From: Caenorhabditis elegans
Taxonomy: Eukaryota > Nematoda > Chromadorea > Rhabditida > Rhabditidae
DNA: 64,000 bases
Reading direction: 5' to 3'
NCBI RefSeq assembly: GCF_000002985.6
Contig: NC_003283.11
Location: 4,154,001 to 4,218,000, forward strand
The translations under genes were made by a program, and so were the position numbers. The notes beneath the pieces were generated by a model. That model searched no databases. It saw only the letters and a program-made list of their open reading frames with translations, and had not been told where the DNA came from. Below, in pieces: positions 33,501-44,600 of the stretch (within the stretch, counting starts at the first letter, position 1; each line of letters opens with the position of its first letter).

Positions 33501-36500
33501 TGCGGAATCAGTTCCGCAATTCTCGTAGATCAAAACGAAATGGGACACTCTGACACCACTTGTTAGCAGTAACAAGGAACTTATAAAAAATATTTCAAAA
33601 GTTCAGCTATCCGCTGTGCCTGCCGATACTGCCGATTCGAGAAATGTTTGAGCGTGGGAATGGACCGAAACGCCCTCCAACAAAACCGTGACCCTATCGG
33701 ATACACAAAACGTACCAGGCGTCCAAAAAAAGAGCTGAAGACTACCTCGGACTGTTCAAGTGACGAAGGAGCAAGCACCCCACCATCAGTGTCTCCATTA
33801 CAGCTATCGGTAATTAATTAGTCCAATTACGGTTTGATCTACAAAAAATGCGAGAATTTTTTTGCCCAAAAAATGTGTGACGTCAGCACGTTCTCAACCA
33901 TGCAAAATCAGTTGAGAACTCTGCGTCTCTTTTCCCGCATTTTCTATAGATCTACGTAGATCAAGCCGAAATGAGAAACTCTGACACCACGTGATCCCAA
34001 ATTACAGCCTCCACCAATCTCGCCACTCCTTTTCCAAGCTGCACCACTGAAACCTCGTCGCTGCATCCTACAAACTCTTGCCGAACGCGAAAAGTGTGCA
34101 AATGATCTCCGACTCTCCGAATATCTTCCAATCCGATCTCTCCACGAGGCTCTATGCTCAAAGGCTCTGCTGAACGACACGGCTTTTTTGGAAAAGTGGG
34201 GACAGCCGAGTGAGAGACATCAGATCTTCGATCTACGATTCGTCAATCACGACGACTACCACTATTGGCACGAGAGAGACTGGTTCTTGTTGACAGAGTA
34301 TGCCAAAACATTCGATGTTTTTGAGGCGCTCGATTATCAAGATAAGGTTGGAAGAAAACCAGAAACATGTATAACGATTTAATTATTTCAATCCTTTCCA
34401 GGCCGAACTTGTTCGCCATGCCGCAATAACAGTCCCAGTCCTGGTTCAAGTCTGGAACTCCCCGGACTACGGACCAGACACAATTGTATTCCCAGATGGT
34501 GCCTACTTCGATCGTACTCCAGAGCCAACCCGGTAAGTTGTCGGTCACATATACTCCAAACCGAGCCCCAATTCCCGTCTCGTTCCGCGTTGTGTTCAAT
34601 CGTTATAGGCCAGCCGGACTCAACAGGAAAAAGTATCAAATGTTGGATCTCGTGCTCAAGCCGTTCCGTGATCTACAGCTCGACGCAACCGAATTTGCAG
34701 CGTTCAAAGCGGTAACGTTTCTGAATCCAGGTCCGGGCGGAATCTCAATAAGAGCCAAACTTTCACTTTGATGCGATTCCAGACGCTGACATCTCTCTAC
34801 CGGCTCGCAAGCTTGTGAACAACGAACGAGTCCGCATCACCAAGCAGTTATACGGCTACATGGCCATGAAAGACGACGTGGACACGGCAATCGAAAGGTT
34901 GGTGAAATCACGTTTTTCCTTCCTTTGATGCATTCATCTATTACTCGCTTGTCGATCAAATCAAACATTGATAGATCACAATTTGATGTGTCTTGTTGCG
35001 GACTAGCTAAGTAAGCTAAGTTGGAACACTTTGACCAAAATTTCGGTAAATTCTCTAAATTTTGCTAAATTTTCAAATTTTTGGTAAAATGCTAAAATTT
35101 TGGTAAATTCTCAACATTTTGGTAAAATGCTAAAATTTTGGAAAAATTCTCACAATTTTGGGAGGCACCACGGAAACGAGAACATGTGAAAAAGGAGAAT
35201 TACGAAAAGGAGAACACAAAACCACGCCTATTTATCCGTGCCGAGCGCAAGTTTTTGCATAAACTTGTGCAAATTTTTATTTTCAAACGAGACAACGAAG
35301 ATCCGAACTAACGAATTCGTGTGATAAACAACACGCGATACGTTCTTTCGGAGCTTCGCGTTATCTCGTTTGAAAATAAAAATTTGCACAAGTTTCTGCA
35401 AAAACTTGCGCGCGGCATGGAAAAATGGGCGTGGTTTTGTGTTCTCCTTTTCGTAATTCTCCTTTTTCACATGTTCTCCTTTCGGTGGTGCCTCCAAAAG
35501 TTTTGGCAATTTATTAAAAAATTGGCAATTTACCAAAATTTTAAGAATTTACCAAAATTTTGAACATTTCCCAAAATTTAGGCAATTTATCAAAAAATTG
35601 GCAATTTATTAAAATTTTGAGAATGTACCAAAAGTTCGGCAATTTACCAAAATTTTTAGCCCCCGGCACTGATAGATCACAATTTCATCCCCGTGTTGCA
35701 GATTCGCACGATTGGTTCTGATGGGAACGTCCATGTCAAAAATGGCGTGCGAATCGAAAGAGGCCGTGTGGATTGCAGACTTTTTCGAGAATATCGGCTT
35801 CTCGGCGTTTGCCCGGCAACTGTTTTTCGGTGATACGACGAGCGTTGTTGCTCACAAATTGTGAAGTGAATAAATTTAAATTTAATAAATTAATTTCCAG
35901 AAATATTTACACGCTTGAAAAAAAATCTCAATGCTAATCCTATTTATATACGTTTATTATTATTTTTTTTTTTTGGTATTTTTTTTGCAATAAAGTTTTA
36001 ACTTTTTTTTCTTACCGCCTGAATTGGTGCAGCAGCAACAACGGCTTCTCCAAAATCTCCCCACTCATCGTCGTCATCGTCTTCTTCTTTCTGTATTTCC
36101 GAATTTTGAAATCCCGTAAATTCGTCCTGTGATAATGCAGTCGTCATCTGAAATTACGGGATTTTTGGGGTAAATTTTTGGCAAAATTAGTTCAATTTTT
36201 AGAACATTTTTTGACAAAAAAAATTGATTGCAAATTTTAATTTCAAAATGTTGCATTGCTATTTTAAAGTTGATTGAAGGTTTTTGTTCATAATTCAAAG
36301 CAGGGGTCGGGGGCAAACGATTTTTCCGGCAAATCGGCAAACTGACAATTTGTCGAAAATGACATTTTCTGGCAAATCGGCGAAATTGCCGGAATTGAAA
36401 ATTTCCGGCAAATCGGAACACCGGCAATTTGCCGAAAACGAAAAATTCCGGCAAACCGGCAATTTCCCGAAAACGAAAAATTCCGGCAAACCGGCAATTT

Positions 36501-37508
36501 CCCGAAAACGAAAAATTCCGGCAAATCGGCAAAACCGGCAATTTTCCACAAATCAAAATTTCCGGCAAACCGGCAATTTACCGAAAATGAAAATTTCCGG
36601 CAAACCGGCAATTTGCCAAAAATGAAAATTTCCGGCAAACCGGCAATTTGCCAAAAATCAAAATTTCCGGTAAATCGGCAATTTGCCAAAAATGAAAATT
36701 TCCGGCAAACCGGCGATTTGCCAAAAATCAAAATTTCCGGCAAATCCGGATAGGGTTTTCTTCAATTTTTCATTTTGAAACATAATTTCACAATTTTTTT
36801 CGGAAATTTTTCCGAAGAAAAAGTTTTTCTACTGTTAAATTATTGATTTTCAGGCCAATTTTAGGATTTTCTTAACTGAAAAATTTCTGTAAAAAATCGA
36901 AAATGTCGAAAATGACGTCATTTGCGCGGGAACTTGCACAAAAAAATAATTCAACTCTTTCTACCTATTTTTTTGTTGCAAAACTGAAAAAGTATTTTTA
37001 ATAAATGTAGGAAAATTCCATAAATTTTTAAACATTTATATTCGGTAATTTGACACTGTTTTATTTCATTTTGGGTACAAAAATGTTTTTTTAAATAGAA
37101 AATTGGAGATTTTAAGCTAAAATTAGCCAGTTTTTTAAGAAAATTTTAGAAGTTTTTTTCCCGAAAAATTGGAGATTTTAAGCTAAAATTAGCTAGTTTT
37201 ATAAGGAAATTTTTGAATTTTTTCGAGAAGTTTCATTACGGAAATCGTTAATTTCAGCATATATATATATATATATTTCTTACCGTATCTCCCTTTTCAT
37301 TATTATCAGATGCTTCTGGAACAGCTTCATGTCCGGCAGCCATATCCTTCACAGGAGTCACCGACCGACTTCTTGATGCTGATGGAAGCGGTAGGCTCGT
37401 CGAGTCGGGCGAATCGTCGACTTCATCGTATTCGTGCTGCTCACTTTTGTCATAGGAATCGTCGACAGCGACGCCGCAGAATGGAGGTGGACCCCCATCG
37501 ATTTCCAT
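27584..37508 (-). CDS. Aftiphilin homologue (clathrin/AP-1 accessory protein)
   Basis: The six-exon model is 37508-37284, 36147-36016, 31075-30500, 29678-29429, 28424-28289 and 27764-27584: 499 residues, all phases consistent. Acidic WGxF motifs lie at residues 104-107, 144-147 and 178-181 (DEWGDF, DDWGAF, DEWGAF), the type that binds the AP-1 gamma-ear. The C-terminal half follows vertebrate aftiphilin in order: [37 protein letters not shown], then [20 protein letters not shown] with VLMFP near the end. Aftiphilin works with clathrin and AP-1 in trans-Golgi/endosomal traffic. It is about half the mammalian length. Intron 2 (4.9 kb) contains a nuclear receptor gene on the other strand. Assignment of the first exon rests on phase and a plausible ATG, so it is less certain than exons 2-6. 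Confidence 0.85.
27815..28260. repeat. Fold-back sequences in aftiphilin intron 5
   Basis: GGGGATCTGCGAGAAGGAGA and its reverse partner GCAGATCCCCTTTCCGTGG form one hairpin. A second has TGCGGCACGGTTTTTCC and CTGTGCCGCAGTGTTACGAA arms, shared with 13378-13640. Confidence 0.7.
28505..28995. repeat. Large multi-layer palindrome in aftiphilin intron 4
   Basis: The outer arms carry CGAGGTACTTTGTAGTTTG, GGCGAGACCC and CAGACGTCTATGT. The inner core (28640-28845) is the CAGCCGCCGACATCTCACGG element also found at 591-848. A smaller separate palindrome lies at 29090-29232 (ACTTGATTTATCTGGGAAAT and its reverse). Confidence 0.85.
30078..30312. repeat. GTGTGCGCCTTT-family fold-back in aftiphilin intron 3
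   Basis: GGTACCTAGGGTCTCGACAC on the left pairs with GTCGTGTCGGGACCTCGG on the right. The inner arms carry TTCAAAGAGACTACTGTAAT and ACTACAGTAATCTTTAAAGG. Confidence 0.75.
31144..31321. repeat. TGACGTCA-family fold-back
   Basis: The arms are CACGTGGGGTCAGAAAGTCC and its reverse (GACTTTCTGACACTACGTG), with a GCTGACGTCAC octamer inside. It lies in aftiphilin intron 2. Confidence 0.8.
31483..32009. repeat. CTACAGTA-family palindrome with nested hairpin
   Basis: The outer arms have ATTCTGAGAATGCTGCGTAT and its reverse, plus CTACAGTAATCG and CGATTACTGTAG. A separate palindrome (31670-31832) is nested inside, with GAATGGACACAGACATTCCG and its reverse. Confidence 0.8.
32218..32405. repeat. TGACGTCA-family fold-back upstream of the nuclear receptor gene
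   Basis: ACGTAGTGCCAGACGGTCCC on the left pairs with GAGACACTCTGCCACCACGT on the right. TGTGACGTCAGTACG lies inside. It is followed by a C17 tract at 32560-32576. Confidence 0.8.
33209..35864 (+). CDS. Nuclear hormone receptor, nested in an aftiphilin intron
   Basis: The model is 33209-33392, 33607-33810, 34039-34346, 34402-34532, 34609-34730, 34783-34897 and 35702-35864 (408 residues). The start follows a TTTCAG acceptor. Residues ~13-82 form a two-zinc-finger DNA-binding domain: CLVC, then P-box [17 protein letters not shown], and [11 protein letters not shown] with the GMDRNALQ box. The rest is a divergent ligand-binding domain ending [15 protein letters not shown]. The expanded nematode NHR family is implied; the specific number is not recognised. 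The exon 2/3 junction is the weak point: the good acceptor at 34007 gives the wrong phase, while a poorer AG at 34038 keeps the frame. Introns 1 and 2 consist almost wholly of fold-back elements. AATAAA is at 35869-35874. Confidence 0.85.
33409..33563. repeat. TGACGTCA-family fold-back forming nuclear receptor intron 1
   Basis: The arms are ACTTGGTGTCAGGCTGTCCC and GGGACACTCTGACACCACTT. TGTGACGTCAGCACG lies inside. Only about 15-45 bp of the 214-bp intron lie outside it on either side. Confidence 0.85.
33826..33994. repeat. TGACGTCA-family fold-back forming nuclear receptor intron 2
   Basis: The left arm lacks its outer end (starts near TCCAATTACGGTTTGATCT). The right arm is complete (CTCTGACACCACGTGA). 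It ends within about 14 bp of the AG at 34007. Confidence 0.8.
35040..35665. repeat. Large palindrome in nuclear receptor intron 6
   Basis: The outer arms carry ATTTTGGTAAATTCTC-type units and the inner arms GGAGGCACCACGGAAACG to GAGCGCAAGTTTTTGC with their reverses. The centre is near 35320. It occupies most of the 34898-35701 intron. Confidence 0.8.
36305..36750. repeat. GCCG/CGGC tandem block in aftiphilin intron 1
   Basis: At least ten units of about 30-40 bp share TTCCGGCAAACCGGCAATTT with AAAATGAAAA spacers. The long open frames seen here on both strands are products of the repeat. Confidence 0.85.
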
Positions 37509-38022
37509 CGATCGGCTGGAAATTTAATCGATTTTGGATGGCAAATTGGTGTGGGAGAGGGATATTGAGAAGAAATTCGAGGCACCACGTTTTCAAAATC
37601 TGTTCGCGTCTAGTTTAGGATTTTTTTCGTAGATCTTGAAAATGTAGATCTTGTTTTCGTAGATCTTGTTTTTGAAAAGATCTTGAAAACGTGGTGCCTC
37701 ATAAATTTCAATAGAAATACAAAAATTGCGTGAAAAATGACTCAAAAACACCGAATTTCATAACGAAACTGTTCAAAAATTGCTCAAAATGTTTTTAATG
37801 CCGATTCAAAACTCCGGAAAAAAGTAATTTCACCCAAAAATCCAAAAATTTCGCCATTTTTTCCTTGTTGCCGCGACAAGGAAAAATGGCGAAATTCCAG
37901 ATTTTAGCAAAAATCGATCGATCGGCTGATGATTTAGAATGGAAAATGGGTGTTTTTTTTTGTTGCAAATCTGGATTTTTATCTTACGTTTTTTTTGTTG
38001 ATTTAGGCACATTTAAAGCTGA

Positions 38023-38390
38023 TATATTACGGAAACACTAAATTCTGAGAATGCTGCGTATTGCACAACATATTTGACGCGCAAAATATCTCGTAGCGAA
38101 AACTACAGCAAGTCTTTAAATGATTACTGTAGAGCTGATGGCGATTATAATTTTACGAGAATCATTTTTAATCGATAAAATATTAAACGAAAACACAAGG
38201 AATTATTTGTTAATTTTTGTGTTCTTCAAATATTTCTTAGATTAAAAATGATTCTCGAAAAATTATAATCGCCACCAGCTCTACAGTAGTCATTTAAAGG
38301 ATTACTGAAGTTTTCGCTACACGATATTTTGCGCGTCAAATATGTTGCGCAGTACGCATTCACAGAATTCAGTGTTTCCGTAATATATCA
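38023..38390. repeat. CTACAGTA-family palindrome
   Basis: ATTACGGAAACACTAAATTC and its reverse form the ends. CTCGTAGCGAAAACTACAG and CTGAAGTTTTCGCTACACG are the inner arms. Confidence 0.85.
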
Positions 38391-38895
38391 GTTTTAAATG
38401 TGCTTAAATCAACAAAAAATGTAGCATAAAAACAAAAAATTTGCAAAAAAAAACGGCGAAATTGAATAAAAATCAATTTCTCACTGCTATGAGACGGAGA
38501 AGTCGAAAAAAAAAATCGAAAATTGGAGATATAAGGCAATTTTTTTCGAAACTAACGATCTGTGTATCTTTTTTCTAAAAAATATTCTCACATTTCGTGC
38601 CAAAAATGGTCCCAGAAGGCCTGAAGATACTCGTACTTTTACGCTTTTTTTCTTTTTTTTTTTGGCTAAATTTCTGTTTTAGCAGCCAAAAAATGAGGAA
38701 TTATAATACAATTTTATGAGAAAATATCAAAATTGTTAAAGGTCACACGATATTTCTAGTGAAAGAAAAAAAAACAATTTCGGCGAAAAAAAAAATTCTT
38801 GGAACCGGTTCTTCTAGTGTCCCATAGTGGCCATCAATCTTAATTTTCAACCTACGCAGAAATAAAATTGATTTCATCGTAATTCAGGTGAAAAC

Positions 38896-39073
38896 ACGTG
38901 GTGTCAAGCTGTCCCATTACGGTTTGATCTACAAAAAATGCGGGGGAATCTTTCTCCCAGAAAAATGTGTGACGTCAGTACGTTCTTAACCATGCAAAAT
39001 CAGTTGAGAACTCTCCCGCATTTTTTGTAGATCTACGTAGATCAAGCCGAAATGGGACACTCTGACACTAAAT
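38896..39073. repeat. TGACGTCA-family fold-back
   Basis: ACGTGGTGTCAAGCTGTCCC pairs with GGGACACTCTGACACTA. TGTGACGTCAGTACG lies inside. Confidence 0.8.
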
Positions 39074-39629
39074 ACGTGTGAAAATAAATCTACATGAAGA
39101 ATAAAATAAAATTGAATAATTCATGTGTTAAGCCTGATATAGAAGGGCTCAACACACACTCTTGCTTCACGCAGCATGTTTTCTATTTCTTCTATACACG
39201 GCGGCAAAATATTGAGAGAATTAGAGAGAGAGAGAGAGAGAGAGAATAGTAGACGAGGACCGCCTGGGATTGCGGGCGGGGGGCATTTATACTAGTAAAA
39301 CACACTGCACTGGGTATTATAATGGAATAAATGGGAGGTGCTGAGTAGAAGAAGAAGGAGGAAGATGTAGAATGAAAGAGTGGTGTGTGAATGAATACGA
39401 GTAATTGGTATTTCTATTCGGAGCAGAGAGGGTAATGTAGGTTAGGAGGGTCAGGTGGATTGCTGTGGTTTTTTCAACTAAATGATAGAAATACCGAATA
39501 TAACTGTCAGAAACGTTCTAAAATATTTAATGATGAATATTTTGAAAACATTTTGCAAAAAAAGTTGAAAAAAGGGCTCAATTATTTTTGAAATCTCGGG
39601 CAATTAAGTCAGGGGGGGGGGGGCGCCAA

Positions 39630-39880
39630 ATTGATTTGTCGACAAATTCGGCAAATTGCCGGTTTGCCGATTTGCCGGAAATTTTCAATTCCTGCAATTT
39701 GCCGATTTGCCGGAAATTTTAAATTCCTGCAATTTGCCAGTTTGCCAGAAATTTTCAATTCCGGCAATTTGCCGGTTTGTCGGAAATTTTCAATTCCCGC
39801 AGTTTGCCGGTTTGTCGGAAATTTTCAATTTCGGCAAATTGCCTATTTGCCGGAATAAATCGTTTGTCGCCCACCCCTGA
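39630..39880. repeat. GCCG-type tandem block
   Basis: Units of about 40 bp (GCCGGAAATTTTCAATTCC plus GCAATTTGCCGGTTTG) repeat at least five times. Confidence 0.85.
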
Positions 39881-41615
39881 ATTAAGTGACGCCATTTTTG
39901 TGTATTCCGGCATATTAGTAGGTTTTTCTTCGTTTTTTTTTTCAATTTTTAGATTAAATTTAAGTATTTATATAACTTGAAACACAATTTTCAATTTTTC
40001 ATACATTTTTCCTTAAAGAAAACTGGCTACCCTGTATGAAAATCGACAAAACGCTTAAAAATTGGTATAAAAATCGATAACTACACATTCATTTTACCTT
40101 TTCTTTACTGAAAACAGTCATTTGTAGTTAAAATGTGCTCAAATTGTAGTTAAAAAATTTGTAGTTAAAATGTGCTCAAATCAATAATTTAAAGCGAGAG
40201 AAACTACCAAAATTTGCATTAATCGGGGATAATTTAATTAATAAAAACTGGATTTTAGTTGAGTTGCTGCAACAAGGAAAAGCTGGCGAAATTCCAAATT
40301 TTTGAGGTCTCGTTTTGAAATCCGGTAGTTTTGGGCCAATTTTAGTCAATTTATGCTCTAACACCTATTCAAAATTCACGATAGTCTGTCAATTTTTTGA
40401 AAAAAAAACCCCTATTCCAACTGTGAATTTAATTTTCTAAACTATAAAGCTATAAAGTATGTTTCCAGCCACGCGGCAAAAAATTCTTCATATGGAAATG
40501 TGTTTTCCTTGGAAACACGCATTTCTGAGCGAATTTTGGCGGAAAAAAATTTGAAAAAAACGTTATTTACCATTTACCGGCGTCTTTGCGTTGTTCATCG
40601 GATTTTTTTCGACGACAGAAACACATATTCGGATTGAAAATTGAATTTGAATTGAAAAACAAAATTTGAAAACAGGAAACACGTGGAAAACAGCCACATT
40701 TCACATTTCACGCCTTCGAGATTTCAAGTTTTCAATTAAAAAGGCACGAGGAAAGAGGAAAATCAATTAAAAACTATTTAACTAAATAGGAAGGAAAATG
40801 AACTTTTAAATTAATTATTTAAAACAAAATAAACCGGGCAATAATTCTGCACACACAAGAAAAACCAGAATTCTTTTTCTTGGCGTTGTCGTGGAATAAC
40901 AAAATGAACAAAGAATGACATACACCGGAAGCATGCTTAGTACCTGCTGCCCCCCGGCAACTCGCTTGTTTGGCCTTCAATCGATTAGCGCCCTGCCGGT
41001 GAGTGCTGACGCATCTCTCGTGTCACTTGCACCCGCTTTTCTCCCACCGATTTTTGCACATTGAAAGTGCCACGGGGGCTCAATGCAAATAGAAAATTGA
41101 ACAAGATTGAGCCTTGTTTTAATTCTTTTGTGCATCTTTTTTTCTGAATTAGTTTTTTCTTCATTTTTATTATTTTAGGCTGTGATATTTAAAGTTTCTT
41201 TAGAAAATCGTCTTGAAATTGAAGGGAAAACGAATATAAATCGAAAAAATCGAAAAAAAAGGAATTTAATTTAAAAATCAATTTAAACTGATTTTTGTTT
41301 TCCCATGCGCCTTTAATTTTTACAGTATCCTTTTTTCCGAAAATGAACTATTTTTGCCTATTCAACATTCAATTTTTGCTAAAATACTTTATTTTGCTTA
41401 TTTCAATGTGTTTTAAAATATTATTAATACAAAAATTCGTTTTTTTTGCTCCTTAAATTGAAACAATTGAGCAACTGATGGTTTTCGTTGCGAGACCCGG
41501 GCTTAAATTTCTATAACGCGCCTTTAAAAGTCCTACGGTTTGCTTTTTTTTCGTTAAATTTTTATTTTCGAAAACCAAAGCTTATTCCGATTTAATCTCG
41601 ATTTTAATTCCAGAA

Positions 41616-44600
41616 ATGTGGGATTTAATTTCGCCGGAAATTTTCTCAATACAAAATCTTTGCCTGCTGGGATTTCTCGTCGCCTCAATCGCCGTGAGCA
41701 GCCTCTTCACGTAAGTTTTTCGATTTTTCTCCAAAAAATCAATATCTTCACCATTTTCAGACTTTCCTACGCAACACCATGGGTCCGCCGACGTCGTGCC
41801 GAGTACCTAGAACCGGAAATCGTCTACAGAAGCTCGCCGGAGCAAAAATTCCCGGTTTTGTTGCAAGAAGATCGGGATGCTCCGAAAAGATATACGCCGT
41901 CGAGCTGCTATCTTTCTGTGATTATTCCGGCTATGAATGAAGTTGTTAGTAGTGCTAAAAGAGCATTAAAATGAGCATTAAAATTGAAAAAAAAAACGGA
42001 TTTTTTCTAGGAAAGAATCGAAATTATGCTCGATGATTGTTGTGACTACTTGGAAGCTCGTGCTGAGAAGGATAAAGATTTCACCTACGAAATTATCGTT
42101 GTTGATGATGGATCCACCGACGAAACGGCTGATATAGTCGTTCAAATCGGCGCTAGGCGTCAGAATTTACGAGTTTTGAAAATGAAAGCTAATCGGGGAA
42201 AAGGTAAGGCATTTTTTAGTCCAAAATGACTTAAAATTACCTAATTCCTTCTAAAAATGTCATTTTATTTTGCGTTTTTCGTTTATTTAGGTTAATTTTT
42301 AGGCCAAAATTCTGTAGATTTAGGCTTTTTCGGATCTCAATTCCCTTTTAAAGATGGACTACACTTTGTGGGGAAATTGCTTTAAAACACGCCCATGTGG
42401 TCACAATGACCGAATATCATGATAAAAAAATTCAAAAAAAATTTCTAAATTTTATATGATTTTTTGAAAATTGAAAAATCTCAGTTTTCCCCTAATTCCT
42501 ATTTGAATTACCGCCAATTGAACTCGTTCGTTGGAGCGCGCTTGCATCATTTTGATTAATTAATTTTATTTATTCTTATTATTTCACTGATTTTCTTCAT
42601 TTTTTGGGGGTTTTTAATCGGAAAACGAAAGAAATAAACAAGAATAATGCAAATAGTTCCTGAAAAAATTACTGAAAATGCCCAAAACTCTAAAATTAGT
42701 ATTTTATCAGTTTTAAGCATCTTCGAATACTTTTTAGCGCACATTTTGCATTTTTCTTGTTTATTTCTTTCATTTTCCGATTAAAAAACCCCAAAAAATG
42801 AAGAAAATCAGTGAAATAATAAGAATAAATTACAAAAAAATTAACGAAAAAAAATGCAAGCGCGCTCCAACGAACGAATTCAATTGGCGGTAATTCAAAT
42901 AGGAATAAGGTGAAAACAGAGATTTTTTTAATTTTCAAAAAATCATATAAAATAAGGGAAATTTCCATCTTTAATAAATATGTTTGATTTAATTTTTCAA
43001 AAAAGTTCAATTTATTCCAGGTGGCGCTGTAAAAATGGGAGTCCTCCACTCATCAGGAAAACTAATTCTCTTCGCAGATGCCGATGGAGCTACAAAATTC
43101 GCCGATTTTGAAAATCTCGAGAAAGAAATGCTCCGAACTGCCGGCGGAGAGCCACTTGATGAATCATTTCCAGCAGTTATTGTTGCTTCTAGGTTTTTAA
43201 TTGATTTTTATAGAAATTTTTAATAATTTTCCCATTTTCAGAGCGCATTTGGAAGCCGAATCTATGGCTGTTAGATCAGTTCCACGCACAATTTTAATGC
43301 TCGGTTTTCACTTACTCGTCTATACTTTTGCTGCAAGAACAATTAAAGATACACAGTGTGGATTCAAACTTTTTACTAGATCGATTGCTGCGAGGGTGAG
43401 ATTTTAGCTTATTTTTAGCTAAAAATCTCCAATTTTGGCCTACTTTTTGGGGTCGTAGTGGTCGGAAATCGACTATTATATATATATATATATGTTCGAA
43501 TTTTTTTTTCTTTTTGGGAGAAAATGTTTAAAAAATTGGCAGACTTTTTTGTCGACAAATTCGGCAAGTCGGCAAGTTGCCGGTTTGCCGATTTGCCGGA
43601 AATTTTAAATTCTCGAAAATTGCCGGATTCCAATTTGCCGCAAGTTTTTACAGGGATTTTTCTTAACCTCTGAAATTTCCAAAAATGTGCAAAACCACAA
43701 TTTGCCGAAAATTTTCGGCAATTGCCGTGTTTCAGGCGAATTCGTCAAATCGACAATTTGTCGGTTTGCCATTTTTCCTGAAATTTTAAATTCAGCAAAA
43801 TTGCCGATTTGCCGGAAATTTCAATTCCGGCAATTTGCCGATTTGCCGGAAATTTTCAATTCCGGAAGTTTGCCGATTTGCCGGAAATTTTCAATTCCGG
43901 CAATTTGCCGATTTGCCAGAAATTTTCAATTCCGGCAATTTGCTGATTTGCCGGAAATTTTCAATTCCGGAAGTTTGCCGATTTGCCGGAAATTTTCAAT
44001 TCCGGAAATTTGCCGATTTGTCGATTTGCCGGAAATTTTCAATAACGGCAATTTGTCAATTTACCGGATATTTCAATTCCGGCAAATTGCTGATTTTCCT
44101 GAAATTTTCAATTCCGGCAAATTGCCGATTTGCCGAAAATTTTCAATTCCTGATTTAAGATTTTAGCTAAAATTCGTCAAATTAAAGTAAAAAAAACCAA
44201 AAAAAAAAAACGTTTTTTTTTCAGATTTTCCCAGTACTTCACATTGAGCGCTGGGCTTTTGACGTTGAGCTCATCTTCCTTTGCGAAAGATGGACGGTCC
44301 CTGTGAAAGAAGTTTCAGTTCGATGGACTGAAATCGAAGGGTCTAAGATTACTCCAATTTGGTCTTGGCTTCAAATGGGCCGAGATCTTGTGCTCATTTG
44401 GTTCAGATATACGGTAAAATTGCAGTTTTTTAGGCCTTTTTTGAAGTGGTGTCAGGATGTCCCATCGCTCTACTGCACACGAAAATGGCGGGAAAATATT
44501 TTTTTTTTAATTTGTGACGTCACAGCGTATCTTGAATAATTTTCTTAATTTTAAGCGCCGATTTTTGTCAAACTTAAAAAAAAAATAAATAAATAATATC

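Larger units (their letters stand above)
37509..41615. other. Intergenic region between aftiphilin and the glucosyltransferase gene
   Basis: No gene is seen. It holds a CTACAGTA-family palindrome (38023-38390), a TGACGTCA fold-back (38896-39073), a GA dinucleotide run near 39221-39246, a G12 tract (39612-39623) and a GCCG block (39630-39880). The GC-rich stretch 40920-41060 (GCATGCTTAG, CGATTAGCGCCCTG) is the most promoter-like part. Confidence 0.6.

Noticed and set aside
33581..33778. Minus-strand frame across the receptor zinc-finger exon
   Set aside because: It is the shadow of the plus-strand DNA-binding-domain exon.
36074..36743. Long overlapping open frames on both strands (CRFAGNF / NRQ rich)
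   Set aside because: They are translations of the GCCG/CGGC tandem repeat. The same peptides arise in every block (39631-39880, 43687-44166, 47326-47912, 60762-61054).
36305..36750. Spaced direct repeats resembling a CRISPR array
   Set aside because: Unit length varies, spacers are themselves repeat-like, the genome is eukaryotic and there are no cas genes.
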